Shown piece by piece: positions 40,676 through 53,084 of a stretch of 64,000 nt of DNA (position 1 is the stretch's first letter; the number at the start of each line of letters is the position of its first letter). The translations under genes were made by a program, and so were the position numbers. This stretch comes from Phialophora verrucosa (lineage: Eukaryota > Ascomycota > Eurotiomycetes > Chaetothyriales > Herpotrichiellaceae), in the NCBI GenBank assembly GCA_002099365.1, contig MSED01000013.1:1302001-1366000 (forward strand), given 5' to 3'. Below the pieces are notes generated by a model that did no database searches, had not been told where the DNA came from, and saw only the letters and a program-made list of their open reading frames with translations.

Positions 40676-42181
40676 AGCGTAAATTAAGCCGGTGGAATCG
40701 CGCTCTAACCTTGCGCGAGAGGAGAGACCATACCGATCTTTAGGGCGGGTGTGGGTAGGGAGGTCGGTGGGTGTTCAATGAGGAAATGGGCTAGAAATGA
40801 TCCAAGGATGACATAATGTCTAAGTACAAAAGCCACGGCACTGGGAAAGAACGCAGCGACTGCTGGTGCATGAGACAGAGAGCTAAGAGACTTTGTAAGG
40901 GAGCGAAATGCTCATCTCAGTGATCTCGACATCCAATGAATTCAAACAAGCCTGGGTATTGGCCAACCGCCCCGTCTGCTTCAAGGTCATATTACTATCG
41001 CCAGAGAAATTAATACCGATATGCCCTTACCCTGCAATCCACCTTACGACATCCTTACCCGTACTTAGGGAGTCTTCCATCCACGCAGTTGTGAGCAATG
41101 GACATCTTCATCTAGGAAACAACGTGGTATCAACAGAGCCAAAGGCTCAATAATGCGACTTTGTAAGCATGTCGGCTCGGGGCAACAAAACTTGAAGCGT
41201 GGTAGGGGGTAGGTACCTCGTACCAGACCTGGCATATATCGATCTGCTGGGTAATGTGGGTGTGCGGTGAGTTGCATTAGCGATTTTCACCAAGATCTGA
41301 AGGTCACACCGCACAAAAGATGAAACACCAGGATTGGGGAACGAGTACTCGTTTTTGGCTGTTTGGCGAACATCCTCTCCTGGCGAGGCAGACGCGAATT
41401 TCTCCGATGATCTCTTACTCGTAGGTGTTTCTCACGGCGGCGAAAATGACGAAATGCTTGCTTACGTACATCGGGTCATGTGGATCTCATCGAACAATGA
41501 AGCTTTGACACAGCCTCGTTCCACAAGCACCGAGCCGCGCAATGGGTGTTGGGTGCCAACACATGAAGCAAATTTGCGCCGGTCCCGGCAGGCGATGTCC
41601 GGATGGTTGGGGACACTTCTTTCCAGTCACTGCCGCCAGGCAAATAGACAATCCCACAGTAGTTGAAGGAGCAGCTGACGAAGAGTTGAGAGCCAAGCGA
41701 TGACCAGACGCGGCCGCCCGACGGCATTCCCTCTCGTCGTCACTCAAGGACGCGCCATCGTTGCCATCGCACAGGATGTGGAGTAAGAAGAACTCGGATG
41801 CTTGTGACAGGACCTGTCTTCATATAATCTCCCAGAAGCCGCCGATTGTGCTGCCTCATCGTCCAATGCTTCCCTACACTTCTAAACCCGAGACTGTAGA
41901 GACTAACTTCTGACGTGGAGAAGCCGCAGCGCATCTCCGGGAGATCGTCCTTATCCCACCCTCGCGCCTCATTCCCTGCAGCCTGTACAATTTGTGCATC
42001 CCGCTTGCTGATGCTTCATCCACTCATTGGATCGCGCGACAATTCAGCCTGCACCTTCAACCCGCAATAATCGATTCCCGCATTCACTTCCGCAGCTGAC
42101 CTTCAGATCCTCCATACCTACCCCCTCGATCCTCTCTACACCCACCGGCCGAAGTCGGGACAGCAACGGCCTATCGTCGCT
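40676..42181. other. intergenic, no gene seen
   Basis: About 1.5 kb. ORFs are short and unrecognised. The last 200 bases are pyrimidine-rich (CTCTCTACACCC), a usual leader for the adaptor gene at 42182. Confidence 0.45.
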
Positions 42182-44031
42182 ATGAAGAAGCTCCTAGGGA
42201 ACATCAAGAAGAAGAGTGGCAGTATGCGATCCTCCACACTTGTGTGCTTGCTGAGGCTGACCTGCTCTGTGCAGGCCCCGATCGGAATGGAAGCGCCAGC
42301 CACTCGCTCCCGCAAGGAGACTCGCCTGAAGCCGTAGTCGTCCGCGAAGTTGTGAGCAGTACAACCCGAATGTCTACGTCGATCCTTAGCTAATGGTAAA
42401 TACAGACAGCTTTCTGCGAGTCTGGCGCACCCAACTCCGATGCCGCTGGCGAGGAATACCTTCATCTCCCGGCCATTGTCGATGCCGCCGAGTCAAGTCC
42501 AGCCGCGGCCAAAGAAGCCGCAGCCACCATCCGCCGATATTTGACCAAGGACCACTACCAGCGAGGTTTTGCGCAGTACAATGCCATCATGCTGATGCGC
42601 ATTCTGACCGACAATCCTGCCCGAGCCTTCACCCAGAACTTCGATTCAAAGTTTGTGTCGACAATCAAAGAGTTGCTGCGGGAAGGCAAAGACACCAGTG
42701 TACAGCAGATACTGCGCGAGACGTTGGACTACATTGAGTTTGACAAGGCGCCGAGCAACGACAGCCTTGGACCCCTCATGGAGATGTGGAAGAAGGAGAA
42801 AGGCAAGCGGAATGCTCTACGCCCGTCGGTATGTTTCGACACGGAGGGTTCGCAATGGTGACACTGACCCTCTGAACAACAGCACGGCATCCCTCCTGCT
42901 GCTTTCGCTGGCCGCCAGCAGCAGCCTCGACGACGTGACACTCTACCACCGCCTGACGAGCTAGTAGGTCGGATAGAGGAGGCCAAGACGACAGCTCGAC
43001 TTCTGGTTCAGACAGTGCAATCAACTGCTCAAGCTGAACTGCTGGCAAATGACCTGGTAAAGGAATTCGCCGACCGAGCCAGATCGGCACAGAAAAGCAT
43101 ACAGGGCTACATGAATGCTCAGAATCCCGCTCCTGACCCGGACACGATGCTCACTTTGATTGAAACAAATGATCAACTGAACATTGCCATGTCCAAACAC
43201 CAGCGGGCAGTCCTGGCTGCCAGAAAAGCGACGGGACTGGCGACACCAAGTCCAGTAGCAGAGCCTCAGCAGAACCCCATGTCGATGCCGCAACACATTC
43301 CCGGTCAGAACGTGTACGCTGATCACCACCGAGCTCCCCCGCAGTCGCCCGACCATGGCCCCTACTCGGCCTCACCCCCTCGCCGACAGAACACAGTTCC
43401 GACACCTGTCAGCCCCCTGCGACGGGAAGAAGAAGAACATTTCGCGCCTCCGCCAGGACCTCCTCCAGGCCGGGCTCCGGCACCACAGCCACAACCGCCG
43501 CCACCATCCGAAGCTGGCCAGTACGATTTTTCGAACGCCGGCAATTTTTCGAGCCAATTCTCTGCGCCGGCACCTCCATCAGTCCCGACCAGATCCGCCG
43601 CCCGTCCGCCGTCACATGTCTATACTTCGAGCGGTGATTATGGTGTGGCTGACAATCCGTTCGCGGACGATGCCTATGGACCAGGATCTCCGCAGAAGCC
43701 AAACGCACTATTCTCAGACCGAAATACCGACACACCGTCACCACGACCTCCACAGGGATACTCGGCCAATCCGTATGCTCAGGAATTGCCTAGTGAGCAC
43801 AATCGACCAGGGCCTTACAATGCGGGATACCAGCCCACGCCTAGTTACATGCATCGACAGGAATCTTCGGCGGAGCATACTACGATGCACGGTGGAAGCC
43901 CACCTCCGGTGGCGACAGTTACGAATGGCAATTCGTCATATCCGCCAAGCACCACGTATGCAAGCAACCCTGTGAGTCCGGTCGACGATACGCAGGCAGT
44001 GAATCGGAGGATGAATGACATGCATATCTGA
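42182..44031 (+). CDS. VHS-GAT domain endocytic adaptor, Lsb5-like
   Basis: Four exons: 42182-42221, 42275-42351, 42406-42828 and 42883-44031, 562 aa. Introns of 53, 54 and 54 nt have good donors, and AGCTAATG and CTGAAC-type branch sites, and all junctions keep frame. Residues about 35-170 form a VHS domain (RGFAQYNAIMLMRILTDNP). A GAT three-helix domain follows at about 195-290 (ELVGRIEEAKTTARLLVQTV ... AKHQRAV-type helices), which binds ubiquitin or Arf in relatives. The rest is Pro/Gln/Ser-rich and disordered, with an NPF motif at 438-440 that would bind EH or Sla1 homology domains. This architecture matches yeast Lsb5, which links Las17 and Sla1 at cortical actin patches. A Gga/Tom1-type sorting adaptor is the alternative, but the gamma-ear is absent. 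Confidence 0.85.
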
Positions 44032-44396
44032 CGAGGCGGATGGCAGAGGAACAATCGGGAATATGGAGTCGCGCGTTGATGTTCTTTAGATGCAGGACAC
44101 AGATACCCTGACGACATCTTGGATTCTAAGCTAGAGCGAGTCTTGGATACCATAATGAATGAAATACGTGCTTGCTGTTTGGAAGACGCGCTTGAGTTCC
44201 GGTGTCGGGCATCGTAGCCGCGTCTGCAGCTCCGTTTGGATGCTTGATTAGCGTCAACCCGATGGAGTAATCGATTGACTCACTGTTGCTTGACCTGAAT
44301 CATTCCTTTAGTCCCTGTGCGACTCCTCTTTCTTCGTTCCTATGATACTTCTACAGATCTGGCTGCACCTGGTGTAGTATCTCATCGCATCATAAA
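44032..44396. promoter_or_regulatory. short intergenic region before the acid phosphatase gene
   Basis: 365 bases between two plus-strand genes, holding the terminator of the adaptor and the promoter of the phosphatase gene. Pyrimidine-rich tracts occur near 44310-44340. Confidence 0.4.
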
Positions 44397-46356
44397 ATGA
44401 CGTCGATCGATTTCCGGCCGCCGTACACCAAGGACGAGCTCAACAAGCTCTATCCGAAAGACCTCGAACTCCGACTTGTGCAAGTCCTCCTCCGCCACGG
44501 AGAAAGAGCTCCCGTCTCAGCAAGATTTGGCAATGTGGGTGAGCCTAGCTGCAGGGTTGGAGGGAAGAGATGTGCTCACAACACGTGTGTTTAGGCAGGC
44601 TTACCGGCATACTGGCCGTACTGCAATGCGGCGCAACGGCTGCGCTCGGTCGCCATGACGCCTGAAGACGTCTCAGAGTGGAACTCATTACAATGGAGGA
44701 GAAGGTTGGAGATGTTTGGCGAAGATGACGGGCCTGTGATTGCAGCTGGACCGAAAGGCCAAGTTGACGGCGTTTGGTATGCCAACAGTCTACTTCCTTC
44801 CTGCATACAGCCCGGACACAGAGAAGACATGGGACTGACCGATAAGCCAACTCGGCGAACTCACCGACCAGGGCCGTCAAACAACCTACACGCTCGGCTC
44901 GCGCCTGCGCCACCTGTACATCGAGCAACTGCGCTTCATGCCCTCCTTGATCGCTAATGCCGATCTCATCTACCTACGGGCCACACCACTCCCTCGAGCG
45001 CTCGAATCCGTCCAGCAAACCTTCTGGGGCATGTATCCGCTCAGCTCACGTACAGCAGCATTCCCCGCCCCGACCATCGTTACCCGCACACCCGCCGACG
45101 AGACCTTATTCCCCAATGATGGAAATTGCCGACGCTTCGCACAGTTGAGCAGGGCCTTCGCGCAACGAACAGCCGAGCGATGGAACGACTCTTCTGACAT
45201 GGAATACCTGACGAAATTGATTGGGAAATGGATGCCCGAGACGAGCGACAAACGCGTCGCGGTCGACAGCCACCCACGCCTGAGCGGCATCATGGACACA
45301 ATCAACAGCACGCTGGCGCACGGGCCGGAGACGCGCCTGCCCAAGGAATTCTACGACCCCAAAGCCCGGGAGATCATCGATCGGATCGGGGTCGAGGAGT
45401 GGTTCAGCGGATACAACGAGAACAGGGAGTACCGCATGTTAGGCATAGGAAGCCTGATAGGCGACATTGTGGAGCGCATGACGTCCAAAATCGAGGGCGC
45501 CGGTCTTTCTATCAACGAGATTGGAGGCGAGAACGGCCGGCTGGGCAGAGGAAGGGGCGGAGAAACAGGGATCCGATTCGCTCTGAGTGGATGTCACGAC
45601 ACGACGCTCGCGGGGGTATTGACCGGGTTGGGCGCCTTCAACGGGGAGAAATGGCCCCCCTATACCAGCCATATCGCGTTCGAGTTATTCAGGGCCAAAG
45701 ATATCGATAACCCGAACCAACGGCTGGACCAACAATCGCCGGATGCTGACTTCTTGAGCGCGACCACTCCAGCGAGCACAGAGCCCAAGAACGACGAAGC
45801 ACCTAGACCGGCGCAAAAACCCGGCTTCTTCGCCTCCTTCCTGGGCCTCAGATCGCCGTTCGGGTCGGGGTCTTCTTCACAAGGCGATGGCCACGGTAGC
45901 GACACCTCCTCCAACGGAACATTCACATCGTCGCGCGACCCGTCGTCCAAGTCCACCGCCACCTCGCGGTCCGACCCGCTGAGCACACCCTCCCTAACGA
46001 GACAATCCAGCCTATCCCCGTCAATCCCACCCGCAGATCTCATCGCACGGAAACCCTACTCTTCACTTTCTGAGGCTCAGAAAGAGCGCCTCGAAGGCTA
46101 CTACGTCCGCATCCGATACAACGACAAGGTGATGAAGATCCCTGCGTGCGCGAAAGCGGGGAATCACTACTCGGACGACGAAAGTCTGTGCACGTTCGAG
46201 GCGTTTAAGCGCGTGGCCGATGGGTTTGTGCCCAAGAACTGGAAGGTCCAATGCGGGCAGAATTTAGATGACGGCGGCGGGAAGGGCCCGTTGCTCAGGG
46301 GTCCGGGGCTAGATCAGCCGGCCGAACTGGCGGGGCAGATTGAGAACGGGTCGTAG
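44397..46356 (+). CDS. histidine acid phosphatase, Acp6-like
   Basis: Intracellular member of the histidine phosphatase superfamily (branch 2), resembling lysophosphatidic acid phosphatase type 6. Exons: 44397-44534, 44595-44776 and 44847-46356, 609 aa. The first intron uses a GTGGGT donor and restores RFGNAGLPAYWPYC; the second uses GTATGC with an AAG acceptor and restores VCQLGELTDQG, both as in the family. Catalytic residues: RHGERAP at 33-39 (nucleophile His34) and the HD motif at His357-Asp358. No signal peptide is seen, so a cytosolic or mitochondrial site is likely. A Ser/Pro-rich insertion (about residues 400-490) interrupts the alpha/beta core before the last conserved block (LEGYYVRIRYND, CTFEAF). 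The second-intron acceptor is atypical (AAG) and should be checked with transcripts. Confidence 0.85.
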
Positions 46357-49300
46357 AGTAGCGGTCGGTTTGCTGTGCTGTGGCGTGTAGTGCTGGGGGG
46401 TGTTGAAGAATTGTACATGTTCCGCGATCGAGGTCGTACACGACGTCTTGGCAGCCGGAGCGGAGCGGAGAGATCAGGCACCTCGCTTCGGGTCTACGAT
46501 GGGGTCTAAGAAAGGCCCTAAGAAGTAGACTCCGATCCGTCCGCGTAGTGCGATAACAGGCAACCATGGGCCATGGAGCGCAAAAAGACCTCCGATCCAT
46601 TGCATGGGTCAGCAGAGGTTGCCAGTAGTCGAGATTGAGGTGGACTTCACTCTTGAGCCGGACACCGTCTCCGAGGAGAGGGTCGGATGGATTCCAGGAC
46701 GCGACAATCGGCATCAGCAGACACAATATCATTTCCGCAGGATGATTGCGTGCTACAGAACGGAACAGCCAGGTGCGCAGTCAAACTCAACAATGAGAAA
46801 GAACGAGGATAATTCATGCTGGATTATTGGACCTCTTAGCTGATATGCTTGTCTGAACCAAGTTCATGACGTGTGAGGCCTCGAGATTCGAGGGGAAGCC
46901 GTATCAAAGCAATTGACACCCCTCTGCTACAGGGTACGATCTTGAGGAAGGGTACATGCAAGGTACTTATGCTACCGTACGCCTCTGATTTTGATTACCG
47001 AGTCCTCATTGACTTGACCGCCTCCTTGTAGGATACCTCGATGTAGCTCCTCGAAGTACCGTGCACGGAGGAGGCATCTAACGCACATACGATAGTCAGT
47101 GCTCGATCCGCTTCCTATTTCCAAAGTGTGTGTGTGCTTCATGTGTTTGTCCTCTATCCTCGTACTCGTACAGTTCTCACCTTTGAAGAGTCCCTCATAC
47201 GGCGTGCTGTGTACTGTATCTTACTCGTATTACGCCGTACGCGGTCCAGTATCCATTTGGCTGGGAAAGAAAAAAGCCTGTCAGACCAGACTACATCAGA
47301 AGGGATCTTTTAGGCTTGGCGTGCCGGGTTGATCCGTGGCACGTGCGCGGGGGAGCCGTGGGGTTCTTGGCGCGGTGGATCCGCACTTGTGTGGCTCGAG
47401 CTTTGGCGGTCCACATAGCTTAATCCAGCCCTGTACTTCGTGCCTCTCCGATGGAGTTGTTGTGGTTTATTGCCGTCGTTGACTCGTAAGACAGTTCAGC
47501 GTCGGCTGGATGGCATTGGACTGAGTTGGCGTCTTTGGTGCTAGAGTCGAATTGATACGGTCGGCACTTTTGATCGAGCGTTTGCCATATCATCGGTGAT
47601 CACCGTGTGTGTACGCAACAAGAGGTGATCTGACGGTGGTGCTCAAGCACGGCCAGGGAGAGGCGATTCAACTTTGATTCTGCCCTGCGAACTAGCCCGA
47701 ACCACGTCCTAAATATAGAAAGGCGAAGCGAATCGTTGGGCAAGAGCCTGATGCAGATTTCCGACGGGCAGTTCGCGGACCGGTCGTTGAGATTTTTCAA
47801 TCGGCAGCCTTGCGTCTTTCAGGCAGGCCCCACGAGAAAAAGGCATCCACCAAGGGTGTTTCCTCTCCGTGATCATGCAGCCATGCGAGTTTCCACCACC
47901 TGACCGACCGCCTGCACTGAGGGGATGACAATGCAGGGGATGGTAGTAGTAGTACGATCGCTGCGCAAGTCCTCCCCAAGACCTGGTCTGCGGGCTCGGT
48001 GGATCCTCACCTCCAAGGTCACCGGTCATTGGCTCCTTAGAGGGCGCACAAAATGCTCGAACAGCTAATTTCTTGACAAGAGGCGTCGAAAGTAGTAGGT
48101 GCTGCAACGGCATGTGACAGGTAATCTCTGCTGAGCGGAAAAATAACAGTGCTGTATTTGAGATCAAGGAAATAATGTCAAATCCCAATCGGCATGGTTC
48201 GAGAGGGACCGTCCTCTACCCAATCACCGTCTAGCACGTCCAATTGTGCTGACTCCAGCAACTCCGCTTTCGAGCGTTATGCATCTCGGCCCGCTCGACA
48301 CGATCCCAACACGGGCATGTGGAGCATTTCATGCCTGGAATTGTCGTGTACGATTGGCACTCAGGTGCGGCGCGTCACACCCTCTTGTCTCGTACCAGCT
48401 CGGTTGCTTCGTCCGCTCGGCATGGGTCTGCGATCCGCACGGGTTCGTGTCAAGCCACGGAAGGGCGGGCACCCAGTCATTCAGTTGCCCGGCCATACAG
48501 TGGTTTGTTTGGGGGCGTATGGCCAATTGGTCGAACGCGCGGGACGCTCGGCTGCGGGTGGATTGACATCATTCCCAGGGCCAAGGGGAGGAAAAAATTG
48601 AAGTGAAGATGGAATCCCGCTGTGCTTCGTACTCAACGTGACATTGAATCAGTGTGACACCAGCATGCCAGGCTCGTGATTACATTTGAGGCTCCGGCTA
48701 GTCCGCAACGAGCGCTCTCACTCGAGAAGTGGAATGTGATCGAGCAAAGGCCCCTCAAGCGCCATGCAGGACCAAGCACGCTGTGCAGAAACAGGACTAA
48801 CGCAATAACCCCCCCCGGGCCACTGACGGGGAGACAGGGGATGCGATTGAATGCGTACGTGGCTTGCAAAGCCCATCGAAACGCCGCTGCGTTCATTACC
48901 GACCAGGACTGCCGGCGCTTTCCTCAACCATCCAGTTGCGTGCCCGGTTTGTGTGGGCTTTCAACCCCTGCGCTTCGTCCGGCATCCCTTCCTCTTGGGT
49001 GCGTCATGGCATGTGCAGCCCCCCTGTCCCTGCGCCGGGAGGGGAATATGCTCTCTCAAATTTTTGTCTCTCAGCTGATCAGATAGTCCTGGCCCAGGAC
49101 CCGGCACCGCCAGGGGAGAGGGAAAGATTGCAACGGGATAGAGAGTCTGGATATGGTCAACAAACGCTTTCGCAAAACTTGTTGGGTGGCATGGCGATGT
49201 GTAAGTAAGCCGATTCTTCCCCACCTCAACTCTCTAGGGGGTAGCTGCATGGGCTGGCCCCTGCCGCCGTTTCCACTTGAAGTTTGTCCGCTTAGGCTGG

Positions 49301-50018
49301 AAGGAGGGGCGATGGGCACCCTTGTCGAGCTGATGTCTTCCTTACCTAGGTGAATTTCGCGGGCATCACTTGGGCGGCCATTCTGCTGCTTAGGGGCCGC
49401 GTTCCAACGCCTTCCAGCTAAGTAGGTGGAAGCTCCAAGTGTGGCTTCTGGCGGTTATCCTATGTGACCGTCCGTAAATTTTGATCCCGAACACCATGTC
49501 AATGGACTACCTAGTTGCCACGTAGGGAACGCGCACATAGCGATATGTCTGAAGCATCAATTCGTAAGTTACATGCAACATGGGGAACGGTGTTATGTCC
49601 TCGTGCTGGAGAACCACAAGAGTGGCCACTTGGATTCCACTCTCTGGTCTCTGCTGTCTCCCAAGTGCAGCAAACTGCGTCCGTAGAACAAACTTCCGTA
49701 GCCTTGAAGGTGGTACGCCTGACCGCCCCATTTCCTGAGCAAACTAGAGTTCGAGGGTATCTAATGCTCTTCGCTTGCCCTGCAAGCATAAGGATGAAAT
49801 TCAAGCTCGAGTGTCGTGAGCTCTGCTCCAGCCTCGATGATTGCCGCATGTAAACCCAAGCCTAGCTTGGGATCGTGATACCAGCTCTTTCTTAGTTGGC
49901 AAGACCTGCCCGGATCTATCGAAAAGCCTCAAATCATTCTCGTGAGTCGTATGATCCGCGACGGCGGATCTCTGATCAGTCTTCCACCGAAATAGGGCAT
50001 TAATTTCTACCCTCACTC
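46357..50018. other. 3.7-kb gene-poor region
   Basis: No ORF resembles a known family and no splice-joined exon pair could be built with confidence. Competing short ORFs overlap on both strands around 48200-49300. I saw no terminal repeats, target duplications or reverse-transcriptase or transposase motifs, but ancient mutated transposon debris cannot be excluded by eye. Confidence 0.5.
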
Positions 50019-51013
50019 TCAGTGCCTCGTCGCCATGTGGTTTTCATAGTCATCCCTCTTATAGAAAAACTTGCCGCAGATGTGACACACATAAGCCGGC
50101 TGAAACTGTCCGCACACCGAGCAGTGGTTTCGCGGATGGACTTTCATAATGTGTTTGTGCAAATCGTCGTGTTTGCAGTGAGACCGAGGGCAGAGGTGAC
50201 AATTATACATCCGTGGCAGTCCTCCGCAGTGAGAGCAGATAACACCGGGGTGGGCTGCAACAGCGTGTTTGTGTAGGTTCTCCCCGCGAGTGAAAGTCTG
50301 TTCCGGACATCTGATGCAGACTAGATGGTTCGATTTTTCCTTCTCCCTTTGGTGACGGGCCCGGTTATTTTCAGCCCAGATCCCCGAGAACTGTCTGCAT
50401 GGCGTGCAGCAAGAGCAGTTTATGACCCGGGTCTGTTGCCCGGCGGGCGTCCCTGTAGTTACCTAAGCTGCAAGAAGAGAAGCCGGGGTTAAAGAGACTC
50501 ACCTTGCAGCCCTTCAACAGGCGACGAGAGGCCATTTGACGAAATCTGGTGAGTGAAATATTGAATGCGAGGTTCTGCTGGCGTGTAATAGCCAATTGGG
50601 TGGGCCGCATGGTGATGGGCACCATAGGCGGGACTCAAATGATCCGACATAGAAAAGGGTGAGACGGTCGAGTTGTCGGAGTACGGAACATCAAGATAAA
50701 CTGGAGAGCTCATAGGCGTCCACATCTCCTCAGCCGATGGGACCCAAGTGGAAGAGGATATGGCGTTGTCCCCTGAGTATGTTCCTAAGGAACCGGAGCC
50801 GTCGGGTAAGGTGTGAATTGGGTTGAGCACCGCGACATGTTGACGTGAATTTTCGGATTCTAGAGTGGCAGAAGGATAACCACGAGCATGGGATGGAGGT
50901 TCTTCGTCAGCAAAGTCACCGGAGTCCGAGGGCCTGTCGAGATTTACCCATTCTGGGAAAAACTCCTCTGCAGCATGGCCGTGTGGATTGATGGGGGTAC
51001 CGAACGAGTTCAT
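50019..51013 (-). CDS. C2H2-type zinc-finger protein, putative transcription factor
   Basis: Exons 50503-51013 and 50019-50452, 314 aa. The 50-nt intron (GTGAGT donor, CTACAG acceptor) joins an acidic/Ser-rich N-terminal half to a Cys/His-rich C-terminal half. The finger region starts with CSCCTPC and continues with CIRCPEQTFTRGENLHKH...H, CSHCGGLPRMYNCHLCP, HCKHDDLHKHIMKVH, CSVCGQFQPAYVCHIC and the final FYKRDDYENHMATRH, so three or four C2H2-like modules of unusual spacing. It looks like a fungal-specific regulator with N-terminal Pro/Ser-rich activation-type sequence. Other in-frame acceptors in the intron (TTGCAG, CTTAG) lead quickly to stops. DNA target unknown. Confidence 0.75.
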
Positions 51014-53084
51014 TTGACGCAGGGACAGGAGCAGTCAGCAGGATCGATCTCGAATCGTATATTCTGCAGAAGTAACTTGTATTCTGTTCAAGGAAGAGAG
51101 ATAAGGAGACAGGGAAACAGAGAAGCAGGGAGAGTGGTGGGTAGAGGGAGGTAGAGAAATCCGCGAGAGAAGGAAGGCGGGAACGTCAGAAATATACCGA
51201 TCAGGTCTCACGGAGGATGACGATGAATGTCCATGATGATATCTGGAGATTTGTTACCACCATAGCACCTGACCTGTGGAAGTTGGAGAGAACCGAGCAG
51301 GGAGATCAGGGCAGTCAAACCAAGATGCACCTTCTGAGATCGATGTGGTAAGGTGGCAGCACCAGGACATGAGATCCCGACATTGTAACATTGTGCTGCG
51401 TGACTGCCTGAGAGGTAGATGATTGTCATTGCTGTTATTCCTGGCCCGAACAATAGTCTCCGCTAACTCTGATGTTGAGCGCACCCCGGACGTGTGTCAG
51501 AATGGAAGCATATGACAGGGTGCTTCCTCCACGACCGACGATTCAACGGTGCATATTGTATGAGCCAGACCAGGTTGGGTAAAGCAATTGCATGAGTGGA
51601 GCGAAGGTCGTCTGGCGCTAGTTGTGTCCTGCGGGAGGGAACTGGAAGGTGGTCTGGCCGAGTTTCTGCACCTGATCAGGGCGCGCAGGTGGACCGCCGA
51701 GCCCGGGACATGTATGTAGTCTGACGGTCAGCTGTATTGTGAAACGTGAGCGAAATAACCGAAACCATAACGACTGTTACCGTAGGGAGGGGTACTAGAA
51801 GACACGATTGCTTCCAGAACACAGGTGAAGCTTCCGCTTCAACCAACCACATGAGTCGGGATGCCTGACGAGCATCGGGGGCCATTAGCATATGCCTCAA
51901 CCATGTCATCCTCCTGGGATAAGCACGTGAGGCATCTTAAGAGGTGCTGAGATGCAGAATCAAGTCTGATATCGAGGTAGTGGGTCGTGTTCTTGAGGCT
52001 CCTCAGGCAGGAGAGTCGCGCAGCTTTATACCAGAGACCAGCCCTCCTGTCCCCGACGACAAACCAGGGAGCATGGCCTCACACCTGCTTCAAGATGCGC
52101 CGAAGGAGTTCAATTTTATGACAGGTGGCTTTGTGCAACTTTCAGCTCCTACCAAAGGGGCTTGCATATTCCAGTGAGTCGGTGGACCGCACACCCCCAA
52201 TTGAAGAAGAGAGCAACAACTCCCGAGCAAGGAGGCTTCTGCTCCTGGTTGTGAGTGGTTGGACATTCGCGAGCGGTGTGCGCCACGCCCCAGCCTTCAC
52301 TTTCTGAATGAGCACAGCGCACTTTCCACGCCATGGCCAGAGCTACACACTTCGATCTCTGATGTCAGAAGGAACCATCTTGCCCTGCAATATATGCTAA
52401 CATGCTGCGTGACAGCTAGGTCCTGCCTTGGAGATGATGGCATGGAGGTTATGTTGATCCGATGGGTACGCGCTCCCTGGTGAGGTGCTGGAAGAAGAGC
52501 GGGGTGGTCTCTCTGGAGAAAGTCGCAGGGGTCGAAAACGCCATGGGGCGCCACTTGTGGTCTCTCAGTGGCCAGCCTAACACTGGACTTTCCAGCCGCA
52601 GCTTTCGAGCCTAACTAACCCTTCCATATTTTGCGCAGGGGAGATTGTACGCGAGGTGCACTCGATGGGCGCGTTCCTGGAAATGCCAGTGTGCGCGAGC
52701 AAAACGCACATGTGAATCGCTCACGTTCCGTGGTTGCCGACGCTTTGGTGCAAGCTGTCGATTTTCACTTTCACTAATACCAAAACGATAGGGTGGATAA
52801 CCCGCTCTCCCGGTCATGTTTGTGCTACAGCACCATCAGGCCGGCAGCTTTAAGACACCTGTACTTTTCAGGCGCGAGGCGTCACAGCAATCCCCCGCGT
52901 TCGGGTCTCCGTGTCTGACCGTCACCAAGAGATTCAATTCCATAGGCGTCCGTGGCGTGGCGCGGCGTGGAGCGATGTCGGCTTGCATGGACACATTCTC
53001 CTCGAAGGGCAGCTTGTTGAAAGCTCCGTTCGGAACCAGTATCAAGCAAAGCCAGAGTGGAAAATAGTGGGGATTGCGATCTTC
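51014..53084. other. intergenic, no gene seen
   Basis: About 2.1 kb between the zinc-finger start and the HET stop. It contains the zinc-finger promoter with a purine-rich GAGAGA tract at about 51100-51180, and several unrecognised short ORFs. Confidence 0.45.

Noticed and set aside
47709..48188. 159-codon minus-strand ORF in the gene-poor interval
   Set aside because: Mixed composition with a Tyr run, no domain, overlapping ORFs in other frames and no splice context.
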